From Planctomycetaceae bacterium (lineage in GTDB: Bacteria > Planctomycetota > Planctomycetia > Pirellulales > Pirellulaceae), in the NCBI GenBank assembly GCA_020638975.1, contig JACKHN010000003.1, positions 372,001-436,000 of the forward strand: 64,000 bases of DNA. The letters are read 5' to 3'. The translations under genes were made by a program, and so were the position numbers. Shown piece after piece: positions 45,500-53,515 of this stretch; position 1 is the first letter of the stretch; every line of letters starts with the position of its first letter. Below the pieces are notes generated by a model. That model searched no databases and was not told the origin of the DNA. It was given only the letters and a program-made list of their open reading frames with translations.

Positions 45500-46285
45500 A
45501 TGGTAAGGCGCAAGATCGAAGGACTGCGAACGATCGTCACCGGCGCTTCCAGTGGGATCGGACGCGAGATCGCGATCGAACTTGCCAAGCGAGGTGCGAA
45601 GCTAATCGTTACGGCTCGGCGAGCAGAGCGACTGGAAGAACTGCTCACCGAATTGAAATCGCTAGAAGCAGAAGCGGTTGCAGTCATTGGTGACATCGTT
45701 GACGCCAACACACGCGAAGCACTTGTTGCAGCAGCCAGTCGAGAGTTTGGTGGCTTGGACGCCTTGGTGAACAATGCGGGCATCGGTGCCCTGGGGCCGT
45801 TCGCCGATGCCGACGAAGATCGCATGCGACGTGTGATGGAAGTCAACTTCTTTGCACCGATTGAACTCATTCGTCTGGCACTCCCGCTGCTTCGCGAAGG
45901 CAACCGCCCGATCGTCGTGAATGTCAGTTCCGTGCTGGGGCATCGGGCAGTCGCCAATAAGAGCGAGTATTGTGCGAGCAAGTTCGCGATACATGGATTC
46001 AGCGACGCGTTGCGATGCGAGTTGACAGGCGACGGGATCGACCTGCTACTTGTAAGCCCAAGCACGACATCCAGCGAGTTCTTCGACCACGTCATCGATA
46101 AAGATGACGATGGCTCGACGCATGCGAAGCGAGCGATGGCTCCTCATGTGGTCGCGCGCAAGACCGTCGGTGCAATGCGCCGGGGCAAACACGAGATTAT
46201 CTTAAGCGGTGGTGGAAAGGCCCTCGTGTGGTTGGATCGCTTGTGTCCACCGATAATGAATCGTATCCTAGCACGCTTTCGCTAA
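45500..46285 (+). CDS. SDR family NAD(P)-dependent oxidoreductase
   Basis: 261 residues of the classical short-chain dehydrogenase fold: nucleotide-binding TGASSGIG (about 14-21), NNAGIG, the catalytic Ser in VVNVSSVLG, and YCASK (Tyr and Lys of the triad). The arginine pair RR after TARRAERLEE suggests NADP(H). Its ATG follows the hflX stop by 3 nt, so the two are co-translated. The substrate cannot be predicted. The C-terminus is basic. Confidence 0.9.
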   Translation: MVRRKIEGLRTIVTGASSGIGREIAIELAKRGAKLIVTARRAERLEELLTELKSLEAEAVAVIGDIVDANTREALVAAASREFGGLDALVNNAGIGALGPFADADEDRMRRVMEVNFFAPIELIRLALPLLREGNRPIVVNVSSVLGHRAVANKSEYCASKFAIHGFSDALRCELTGDGIDLLLVSPSTTSSEFFDHVIDKDDDGSTHAKRAMAPHVVARKTVGAMRRGKHEIILSGGGKALVWLDRLCPPIMNRILARFR

Positions 46286-46362
46286 GGCATTGGAACACGA
46301 ACTCTCGATCGCACACGAGCCCTATCTTGCTCATACTCACAACTCACCTCGGTCGACTTTTG

Positions 46363-47643
46363 ATGCTCTTGTTGTCGATCGGTGTCGTGTCGCTTGCTGC
46401 TACGGCACGAGGTGAATACCCAGATCGACCAATTCAGCTAATTGTGCCCTTCGGTCCAGGCGGTGGCACCGATACTTACGCGCGGGCATTAAAGCAGGCA
46501 ATCGAAGATCACGAGTTGCTTCCTCAGCCTTTGGTGATCGTGAACGTTCCCGGTGCCGGTGCCACGATTGGAAGTCGACGAGTGAAGAACGCTGAGCCGG
46601 ATGGCTATACGCTGTTGCTGTTGCACGAGGCGATTGTCACGGCCAAGTACTCGGGGCAAGCCGACTACGGCTCGGAAGCATTCGAGCCGATTGCTGGCAC
46701 GGGGCGGATTGGTCTCGTCATCGCCGTTGCAGAAAAGTCGAGATACCGCTCGCTGCCGGAATTGCTTGACGACGCCAAGGAGCGTCCTGATCGGCTGGTG
46801 TTCGCCGCAAACATTGGCGCGCCGGTTCACTTTGTGGGTGGCATGCTGGAAAAACACTGGCCGGGTGCGCGCTTCCGATTTACTCAGAGCGGTGGTGGTG
46901 AGAAGCGGCTGCACGATCTGCTCGGACGGCATGCGGCAGTCTCAGCATTCTCGTTGGAAGAGTATTTGCGTTACGAGTCAGCTGGCATCCGGGCAATTGC
47001 TTATTGCGACGAAGTGCGAAGTCCCGACGCTCCCGAAATACCAACGACTTTCGAGCAAGGTATTCCGGTTCAACACATCAACATGCAGTTCTGGTGGGCT
47101 CCGAAAGGGACTCCACAAGATCGCATCGACGTATTTGCCAACGCGTTGCAACGCGCCATGCAGAACGAAGATGTCATCGAGCGGATGAAGAGCATTCACT
47201 GCGAGCCCGTCTTCATTCGCGGCGAGGCCATGCAGAAGGAGATTGCCGCTCGACAAGCCGCTGTTTCAGCGGTCGAGTTGCGTGAGACACAGGAACTTCC
47301 CAATGTGCCGCTTTACGTGGGAATCGTCACGGGACTACTCGGTGCAGTTGTTTGTGTGCAAACGCTACGCGAATCAACTAGCTCCGCGCGACGAATCGAT
47401 TGGTCGGCATATTGTGTGCGTGCGGCAATTGCCGTCATTGGAGTGACGATCCTCTATGCCGCGTTGCTTTCGGCGGGAATTGCCGGCTTTACGGTCGCGA
47501 CGTTCTGCTATGTCATGCAAATTGGCGTGATTTTGACTCGCCGGCAAGCTAAGCACTTGCTGCCGTTGGCGATCGTTGCACTCGCGATGTCTCTTGGGCT
47601 CAGCAGCGTCTTCACCAAGTTCTTCTCTCTTGTGCTTCCTTGA
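46363..47643 (+). CDS. Fused TctC-TctB subunit of a tripartite tricarboxylate transporter
   Basis: About 426 residues from the ATG at 46363. A signal-like helix is followed by a TctC/Bug solute-binding domain: EYPDRPIQLIVPFGPGGGTD, VVNVPGAGATIGSRRVKNAE, PDGYTLLLLHEA, GAPVHFVGGMLEK and FWWAPKGTPQDRID. From about 320 the sequence turns hydrophobic with about four membrane segments (YVGIVTGLLGAVVCVQTL; AAIAVIGVTILYAALLSAGI), the size and pattern of the small TctB component. TctA follows 10 nt downstream. The binding protein is thus tethered to the permease. Open-frame starts further upstream (46228 GTG, 46327 TTG) overlap or approach the SDR gene; the true start is uncertain. Confidence 0.75.
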   Translation: MLLLSIGVVSLAATARGEYPDRPIQLIVPFGPGGGTDTYARALKQAIEDHELLPQPLVIVNVPGAGATIGSRRVKNAEPDGYTLLLLHEAIVTAKYSGQADYGSEAFEPIAGTGRIGLVIAVAEKSRYRSLPELLDDAKERPDRLVFAANIGAPVHFVGGMLEKHWPGARFRFTQSGGGEKRLHDLLGRHAAVSAFSLEEYLRYESAGIRAIAYCDEVRSPDAPEIPTTFEQGIPVQHINMQFWWAPKGTPQDRIDVFANALQRAMQNEDVIERMKSIHCEPVFIRGEAMQKEIAARQAAVSAVELRETQELPNVPLYVGIVTGLLGAVVCVQTLRESTSSARRIDWSAYCVRAAIAVIGVTILYAALLSAGIAGFTVATFCYVMQIGVILTRRQAKHLLPLAIVALAMSLGLSSVFTKFFSLVLP

Positions 47644-47653
47644 CTGAGTCACG

Positions 47654-49135
47654 ATGACCGACCTTGCCGCTGCCTTCGAGCGCTTGTTAATGCCTTGGCC
47701 CTTCTGCTTGATGCTGATCGGCGTGGTGTTGGGAGTCATGGTCGGTGCCGTTCCTGGCTTGACGGGTGCCATGCTGATTGCGCTGACGTTGCCTTTGACG
47801 TATACGATGAGCGATCCTGCCGATGCCATGATCTTGCTGGTGTCGATGTATGTCGGTTCGATCAGCGGCGGATTGATCTCGGCGACGCTGTTGCGAATGC
47901 CGGGAACTCCGGCTTCGATCATGACGACGCTGGATGGCCATCCAATGGCGGTCAACGGACAGCCCGGACGTGCGTTGGGTCTGGGGGTCGCGGCGTCATT
48001 CGTAGGAGGGCTCATTTCGTGGATCTTCTTGGTGTTGTTGTCAAAGCCGATCGCCGATCTCTCGACCCACCTCGGAGCCTTCGATTTCTTTTCGTTGACG
48101 TTTATGGCGCTGATGCTGATCGCTTCCGTAACAGGCAATTCACTGAGTCGCGGTGTGTTCTCGGGCTTGCTAGGCGTCCTGGCAAGTCAACCGGGAGTCC
48201 ATCCGGCAACAGGCGATCCGCGGATGACGCTTGGATTTCGCGAACTCGATGCGGGTTTTCAACTGCTTCCCGTATTGATCGGCTTGTTTGCGGTCAGCCA
48301 ACTCGTCCGAGAAGTCTTGAGAATCGACGAGCAGGCCGAAACGACGCAATACGACAGCAGCGGTATGTGGCTGGGAGCCAAGGATTGGGTGACTCATGCA
48401 TTCAACCTTGTACGTTCTTCGTTGATTGGTGTTTGGGTTGGCATCTTGCCGGGAGTCGGAGCGAACATTGGATCGATCATGGCGTATTCCGCGGCCAAGG
48501 GGATGTCGAAGACACCCGAGAAATTTGGCCACGGGTCGGAAGAAGGCATCATCGCTTCGGAGGCAGCGAACAACGCAACGGTCGGTGGTGCCTTGATCCC
48601 ACTCGTTGCGTTAGGCATTCCCGGGAGCGTGATTGACGCAATCCTGCTGGGAGCTCTCGTCTTGCACGGACTGACGCCGGGGCCTCTGCTTTTTCGAGAC
48701 AACCCCGAGGTCGTGTATACGATCATGGCGACGGCATTCGTCGCGAACTTTGCGATGGCCGTGTTTATGCTGGTGAGTATTCGCTACCTGACGAAATTGA
48801 TGACTGCGCCGCGAGCGTATCTCGTGCCGGTGATTTCGGTCTGTTGCGTCGTCGGTTCGTATGCTCAGAACAATCGAATGTTCGACGTGTGGGTGATGTT
48901 GGCTTTTGGTGCGGTCGGATTCACGATGGAGTCAATCAAGATCCCACTAGCTCCCTTCGTGATTGGCTTCATTTTGGCCCCAATCGCAGAAGAAAACCTT
49001 GGAGCTGGATTACAGGCTTCCGGGGGCAGCTACCTGCCAATTCTGACCAGTCCCATCTCACTCTTCTTTTGCCTCCTTGCCGCCGGCTTGCTCATTTGGC
49101 CTATCTTTCGGCGAATTCGCTCTCCCAGAAGGTAA
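47654..49135 (+). CDS. tctA: Tripartite tricarboxylate transporter large permease TctA
   Basis: 493 residues with about eleven membrane segments. TctA motifs: GVMVGAVPGLTGAMLIALTL near the N-terminus, MYVGSISGGLISATLLRMPG, PAATGDPRMTLGFRELDAG-like PATGDPRMTLGF, GILPGVGANIGSIMAYSAAK, ASEAANNATVGGALIPLVAL and GLTPGPLLF. It imports a carboxylate (citrate-type or other acid) with sodium or proton symport, fed by the binding domain of the preceding gene. No two-component regulator lies nearby. Confidence 0.93.
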   Translation: MTDLAAAFERLLMPWPFCLMLIGVVLGVMVGAVPGLTGAMLIALTLPLTYTMSDPADAMILLVSMYVGSISGGLISATLLRMPGTPASIMTTLDGHPMAVNGQPGRALGLGVAASFVGGLISWIFLVLLSKPIADLSTHLGAFDFFSLTFMALMLIASVTGNSLSRGVFSGLLGVLASQPGVHPATGDPRMTLGFRELDAGFQLLPVLIGLFAVSQLVREVLRIDEQAETTQYDSSGMWLGAKDWVTHAFNLVRSSLIGVWVGILPGVGANIGSIMAYSAAKGMSKTPEKFGHGSEEGIIASEAANNATVGGALIPLVALGIPGSVIDAILLGALVLHGLTPGPLLFRDNPEVVYTIMATAFVANFAMAVFMLVSIRYLTKLMTAPRAYLVPVISVCCVVGSYAQNNRMFDVWVMLAFGAVGFTMESIKIPLAPFVIGFILAPIAEENLGAGLQASGGSYLPILTSPISLFFCLLAAGLLIWPIFRRIRSPRR

Positions 49136-49171
49136 CCTGCGGGGATTTTCAGTTTTTCAAACTGAGAGGTT

Positions 49172-49244
49172 TGTACGACGGGCCTCCAAGCCCGTCGATT
49201 GAATCTAAGTCGTCATTCGACGGGCTCGGAGGGCGGTCGTACAT
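49172..49244. repeat. Large imperfect palindrome behind tctA
   Basis: TGTACGACGGGCCTCC with AAGCCCGTCGATTG pairs with the reverse strand of CATTCGACGGGCTCGG with AGGGCGGTCGTACA; about 26 of 30 positions match. The stem could end tctA transcription. The GGGCCTCCAAGCCCGT motif is like short palindromic repeats found many times in planctomycete genomes (from general knowledge). Confidence 0.6.
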
Positions 49245-49390
49245 CTTGTGCAACTTCAATCAATGAAAGGCCCTGAGGTAACCTGCCGATTGCTTGCAAT
49301 ACCCGCTAGCCACTGATAAGATTCCCCGCATTAGTAGCACGCCGCAAGCAGCGGTGTGTGTGCTGCCATCAAGTCTAGGATCAAGAATGA

Positions 49391-49588
49391 ATGTTAGTCC
49401 TCACACGCAAGGTCGGTGAGAGTTTCGTCATCGGCGACAATATTACCGTCACCGTCGTTCGGGTTGCCGGAGGCGGAGTGCGCATTGGGATCGAAGCACC
49501 GGATGATTGCACCGTGATGCGCCGCGAACTGCGTGAGTTGATCGAAAGCGGCGAGTTATCGGTCGGCGAGCCAACGGAAGAGGACTAA
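49391..49588 (+). CDS. csrA: Carbon storage regulator CsrA
   Basis: 65 residues matching CsrA from first to last: MLVLTRKVGESFVIGDNITV, then VRIGIEAPDDCTVMRRELRE and LIESGELSV. The RNA-binding residues of the first strand (LTRKxGE) and the VRIGIEAP loop are present. It binds GGA in mRNA leaders to repress or activate translation and often controls motility, biofilm and pili, which makes it a plausible regulator of the EPS and tad systems here (inference). Its 3' end overlaps the convergent FtsQ-like gene by 4 nt. Confidence 0.96.
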   Translation: MLVLTRKVGESFVIGDNITVTVVRVAGGGVRIGIEAPDDCTVMRRELRELIESGELSVGEPTEED

Positions 49589-50493
49589 CGCGGTAACAGT
49601 GCTGTTCGAATCGACTCGGGGTTACGCAGATCCAATCCCAGCACCGAACTGTCGTCCAGTCGACCGTTGCGTTGAACATATTCTCGCAGCAGTCGGAACT
49701 TCGTCGCTGCGGGTGGTTCGCCGGGAGTCTCCAAGCCTGGTGCGCTGCCCCAGATCAATCGCTTCTCGTTCGGTGTGAACAACTCGTATCGCGTGGTTGC
49801 TGGTGTGTTGGGGCGGCTGTAGTCACTTACGGCCTTGATCTCGTACAGCCCGAGCACTCGCCACTGATCTCCTAGGACCGTCGCAATCGCCGCCGCGCCC
49901 GCGACGCGTGGATCTCCCCAGGGCGCTCCAGTTGGCCCGCACATCGAGAGGTTTTCGACATCAATGCGGATAAAGAGCCCGAGGTCGTCGGGTGTGAAGT
50001 CGGTTTGTGGCAGTAGTACCGACTTGCTGTCGATCGGTAACGCCGCCTGACCCTGCTGACCGAACATTCCTTCGGGAACTTCGACCCAAGCGATTGGTTG
50101 ACGATAGACGAGTTCAACGATCACATTCGCCGGAGCCTCTTTGCTGACCCGTGTTACTTCGGCTACCCACGGATGCATTTCGAATGCATGGGCGATGCGT
50201 GGGGTCAGGTCCGTTTCGAGCGCGGAGGCATCCGACAGGCTTCCATCTCGAAAGACTTCGGCTTTAATGTCGGTCCGAATCCACGGTGGTGCCGGAGGGA
50301 TTTTGACATTTTCCGGAGTGAGTTGATGGTGCGAAATCTTGAGGACTGGTTTCGCCCATTGATTCCACGCAAAGAACGCCGCGACGATCATTCCGGCAAG
50401 TAGGACCGTGGCACCGATCAGCCCGGTGGCCCCCGATGCCAACGAGCTTCCGGCTTCAATCAGTTCAGGTTCTTTCCGCTTCTTCGCTGCCAT
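49585..50493 (-). CDS. FtsQ-like cell division protein (divergent)
   Basis: 302 residues. A short basic cytoplasmic tail (AAKKRKEPELIEAG), one membrane helix (about 22-44, GLIGATVLLAGMIVAAFFAW) and a periplasmic region follow the FtsQ layout. The POTRA-like segment (about 58-130) includes HPWVAEVTRVSKEAPANVIV and ELVYRQPIAWVEV, typical of the transition between POTRA and beta domain. GGAGG precedes the ATG. It lies directly downstream of murB, as ftsQ does in many division clusters. Overall similarity is weak, so the name rests on topology, the motif and context. Confidence 0.65.
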   Translation of the reverse strand: MAAKKRKEPELIEAGSSLASGATGLIGATVLLAGMIVAAFFAWNQWAKPVLKISHHQLTPENVKIPPAPPWIRTDIKAEVFRDGSLSDASALETDLTPRIAHAFEMHPWVAEVTRVSKEAPANVIVELVYRQPIAWVEVPEGMFGQQGQAALPIDSKSVLLPQTDFTPDDLGLFIRIDVENLSMCGPTGAPWGDPRVAGAAAIATVLGDQWRVLGLYEIKAVSDYSRPNTPATTRYELFTPNEKRLIWGSAPGLETPGEPPAATKFRLLREYVQRNGRLDDSSVLGLDLRNPESIRTALLPR

Positions 50494-50586
50494 AGCTCCT
50501 CCACGATGGGCGGGAAGCTTAGCAGAGCCGAGAGATTGGCTGAATCTCGATTTCCAATCGATTTCTAGATGCTAGCAAGCGATTGA

Positions 50587-51465
50587 CTACCAGACGCGAA
50601 CTTGGGTTTCCAATTCGACGCCGAGCTTTTCTTCGACGGCAGATTGGACTTTCTCGATCAGCTGTAGCACGTCGTCGCTGGTCGTGCCTGGATTGGCCAC
50701 AATGAAGCGGCTGTCGCGTTGGCTGATGACTGCGTTGCCGACGGAAGCTCCCTTGCAACCGGCTTGCTCGATTAAGCTGGCCGCGTTCATTCCACCGACA
50801 TCTTTGAAGACACAGGCCGGGTTCTCGTTCGCTGCGGGCTGACTGGATTGCTTCACGATCCAAAACTTTTGCATTCGCTTCGTCAGTGTTTCCGGATCGG
50901 CCTTCTCTAAGGTGAACTCAGCGCTCAGGATCGCCAACTCGTCGAGGCTGCTATTGCGATAGGCGAAGCGCAGTTGAGCGCCTTGCTGCTCGACGATTGC
51001 ACCCGTCCTGCTCAGCATCGTGGCCTTGGTGGTCCACTGTCCGATGTCCGTTCCATTCGCGTCGGCGTTGTCGTGCAATGCGCCACCAATGGTTCCTGGA
51101 ACTCCGGCCAATGCTTCCAGTCCGGCAAGTCCTTCGCGAACGGCCGTCGAGATGACATGGCTGAGCTTGGCACCACCGCCTGCTATGACTTTGTTACCGT
51201 CAGTGGAGATTTGCGAGAACGCCGCCGCGGCCAAATGGATAACGAGTCCGTTCACGCCCGCCTCCCGCACCAGCAAGCTCGAACCCGAGCCGAGCACACG
51301 TACGTACACTTCGTTCTCGGCACAATGCTTGACCAATGCGACTAACTCGTCGACCGACGTCGGCTCGGCAAAGTATTGGGCGGGGCCGCCCACGCGTAAC
51401 CACGTATACGGGGCGAGCGGTTCCTGTTCTCGAACAATGTGCTCAAAGCCGCTGAACAATCCCAT
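50587..51465 (-). CDS. murB: UDP-N-acetylenolpyruvoylglucosamine reductase
   Basis: 292 residues. FAD-binding N-terminal domain: YTWLRVGGPAQYF, VLGSGSSLLVREAG and ALAGVPGTIGGALHDNADAN. The C-terminal substrate domain has CVFKD, AASLIEQAGCKGASVGNAVIS (with the catalytic Ser proton donor) and a Glu in GVELETQVRVW. The usual KHANF after the Ser is changed to QRDSRF. Catalyses the NADPH-dependent reduction that finishes UDP-MurNAc. Planctomycetes have peptidoglycan, so the function is expected. The FtsQ-like gene follows after 93 nt. Confidence 0.93.
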   Translation of the reverse strand: MGLFSGFEHIVREQEPLAPYTWLRVGGPAQYFAEPTSVDELVALVKHCAENEVYVRVLGSGSSLLVREAGVNGLVIHLAAAAFSQISTDGNKVIAGGGAKLSHVISTAVREGLAGLEALAGVPGTIGGALHDNADANGTDIGQWTTKATMLSRTGAIVEQQGAQLRFAYRNSSLDELAILSAEFTLEKADPETLTKRMQKFWIVKQSSQPAANENPACVFKDVGGMNAASLIEQAGCKGASVGNAVISQRDSRFIVANPGTTSDDVLQLIEKVQSAVEEKLGVELETQVRVW

Positions 51466-51572
51466 GAGTTTTCCTGCATTAAATTGAGGGCTGTCGCGTG
51501 ACCGTGACGAACGTCATGCTTGCTCCGCGATCATAGGCGGGGACCGAAACAGTGTCAACGCGACGGCGCAGT

Positions 51573-52130
51573 TCACGCGGATTCGATCATTTCGCCGTAG
51601 GAAGCGTCCAGGAGATCGCAATCGGCAATCGTGAAACGTTGACGCAGTTCCCGGACCAGTTGTTGCGACTCGGCTTCCCGATGTTCGTCGCTCAGAACGG
51701 CTTCAAACTCAAGGAACTCACCAAGCCCGGTGACGCGATCCAGATGGATTCGGACATTTCGATGCAAGTAGATCTCTCGATGCTTCTCGACGCGGCTGCG
51801 AATGCCGAGCGTCGTGGCGAGTGCTTCCTTGAAGCGTTCTGGCTGCTCGACGGGCAGCACGAAGTAATTGCTGGCCTTGGGCCCGCTTTCGTTAGCGCGG
51901 CGATAGGCGATCAACTCGGCTCGCTCGCCGCCTATTTCGCGAAGCTTCAAGCGTCCGTCTTGGCAGTGGAAGTAGGTATCCACCTGATGCTGGTCCGGCA
52001 ACTGGGTGTCGGCCAGAGCAGTCGCGACTTGGCGCGCTGCCTCAAACGAGACGAGGCGAGCTTTAAGCTCGATGTTACCGCTTGGCCTGGCACCGAGTTC
52101 GCCTGACGTAGATTCGGCGGGCATGTTCAT
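51573..52130 (-). CDS. CYTH domain protein (class IV adenylate cyclase-like)
   Basis: About 185 residues from the ATG at 52130 (a TTG at 52163 is also open). The CYTH tunnel motifs appear in order: NIELKARL (ExK), QVDTYFHCQDGRLKLREI, AELIAYRR, REIYLHRNVRIHLDRV and GLGEFLEFEAV. These basic and acidic residues hold a triphosphate and metal ions. Members make cAMP, hydrolyse thiamine triphosphate or tripolyphosphate; which applies here is unknown. Between the PpiC gene and murB on the minus strand. Confidence 0.85.
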   Translation of the reverse strand: MNMPAESTSGELGARPSGNIELKARLVSFEAARQVATALADTQLPDQHQVDTYFHCQDGRLKLREIGGERAELIAYRRANESGPKASNYFVLPVEQPERFKEALATTLGIRSRVEKHREIYLHRNVRIHLDRVTGLGEFLEFEAVLSDEHREAESQQLVRELRQRFTIADCDLLDASYGEMIESA

Positions 52131-52175
52131 GCACGAATCATAGCCGCGCAGCCGCACTTTCAATAGGGTTGCGTC

Positions 52176-53483
52176 CTAGCGAACGCGGTTCATGCTGGGT
52201 GGTTTGGCGATCTGCTCTTGCGATTCTGGGCCGTCGTCGGCGGTCCAGACGGGAATGCGATCTTGGAGTTGCGCCAGGTATTTGTTGATCGCCTCGGACC
52301 GCCGGTCGCCTTGGATCCGCTCTTTGATCGTTAGCTGAGCGTCAGCGAACGGGATCACATGCGCATCTTGCCGCTCGATGACCCGGATGATGTGCAATCC
52401 TTCGGCGTCCTCAATGATGTAGCTCAGTTCACCGGGCTTGATCGAGAAGACTGCTTCATTTATCTCTCTCGAGATCTTGAAGTCGCCCCAATCCGTCCAG
52501 TCGTGATAGCCGCCTTCGCTGGCTTTATCGCCATGCGAGTGTCGCTTCGCGACTTGCTTGAACGGTGCCCCATAAAACAATTCGTTGCCAACTTTTGCGA
52601 TTGCCTCGCCGGCGGCGAACTTCGTCGGAAACTCTGAGAAAGCAATTGTGATCTGCTCCCATCGGGCGCGAGTTGCCACTCGGAAGTCATCGAGGTTGTC
52701 TTGATAGTACTCGACCATGTCGTCGTAAGTTACTTCAGCGACGCTGCGAGCTTCCTTATACATTTCCTGCCGGCCAAGTTGGTCCTCGGCATACGCTGTT
52801 TGCTGCCGCTCAAGCGAAGTGCCATAGCGTCGAAGCAATAGATCGAGCTCACGAAACGTCGAGAGTTCCATCTCCTTCATGACATAGGCCAAGCGAAACA
52901 ATTGTGAGCTTTGGCGGGTCAGATCCTTATACTCGGTCTTGTCGGCCTTCTTGACCTTCTCGACCATCTCTTCGAGCGCTTCCGTAAACTGTTCACCAAC
53001 GCGTTCTTTGATACTTGCCTTCGCCTCCGCCAGCTTGTCGGGCGGAATCGTACGGAGGAACATCTCGTACATCAACTTGCGCTGAACGGTTTCGCGAAGA
53101 ACTTGCTGGGACAGGTTGGCGAGTTGCGCTTTGACTTGCGGCTCGGCGGCTTCGCGTTCTTCGGGCGGAATACGCTCCAGCGTTGGGATGAGAACGATGT
53201 AGGCATCGCCCTCCAAGTCGCCTTGGAAGATGTGCTGATTGCCCACTCGAGCCACTGTTTCAGCTGCTTCGAAGACCTTCGACGGCGGAGCCGCTTGATC
53301 GGGCTGTATGTAGGGCGGAAAACCTTGCGCAAATGTGGTGTCTGACGCAACAGTCAGGCACGCCAGCACTGCCAGCGAGAGGGTTTTCGTTAGATGTGAA
53401 TGCAACACTCGGGTTCGCCCTTGAGGGGAGTCCGAACGGACGAGAACGACAAGACGAGACACTGTTTTACGGACGCAGCGCAT
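52176..53483 (-). CDS. Periplasmic peptidyl-prolyl isomerase, SurA/PpiC type
   Basis: 435 residues. A signal peptide lies at about 30-53 (LAVLACLTVASDTTFAQ); a GTG at 53408 would give a more usual length, so the ATG at 53483 may be too far upstream. A helical chaperone-like part (about 70-260) precedes one PpiC rotamase domain (about 270-390: RWEQITIAF, KRHSHGDKASEGGYHDW, FSIKPGELSYIIEDAEGLHI, IRVIERQD). It assists folding of exported proteins. The C-terminus is polar. Confidence 0.85.
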   Translation of the reverse strand: MRCVRKTVSRLVVLVRSDSPQGRTRVLHSHLTKTLSLAVLACLTVASDTTFAQGFPPYIQPDQAAPPSKVFEAAETVARVGNQHIFQGDLEGDAYIVLIPTLERIPPEEREAAEPQVKAQLANLSQQVLRETVQRKLMYEMFLRTIPPDKLAEAKASIKERVGEQFTEALEEMVEKVKKADKTEYKDLTRQSSQLFRLAYVMKEMELSTFRELDLLLRRYGTSLERQQTAYAEDQLGRQEMYKEARSVAEVTYDDMVEYYQDNLDDFRVATRARWEQITIAFSEFPTKFAAGEAIAKVGNELFYGAPFKQVAKRHSHGDKASEGGYHDWTDWGDFKISREINEAVFSIKPGELSYIIEDAEGLHIIRVIERQDAHVIPFADAQLTIKERIQGDRRSEAINKYLAQLQDRIPVWTADDGPESQEQIAKPPSMNRVR

Positions 53484-53515
53484 TCGCCGCGCGGCGGGGA
53501 ACTATAGCGAGCCAC

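Noticed and set aside
46228..46362. Longer N-terminus of the TctC-TctB gene from the GTG at 46228
   Set aside because: It would overlap the SDR gene by 58 nt and place about 45 non-signal residues before the signal helix.
52161..52163. TTG start for the CYTH gene
   Set aside because: ATG codons at 52130 and 52124 lie close to the first CYTH motif and no ribosome site favours the TTG.
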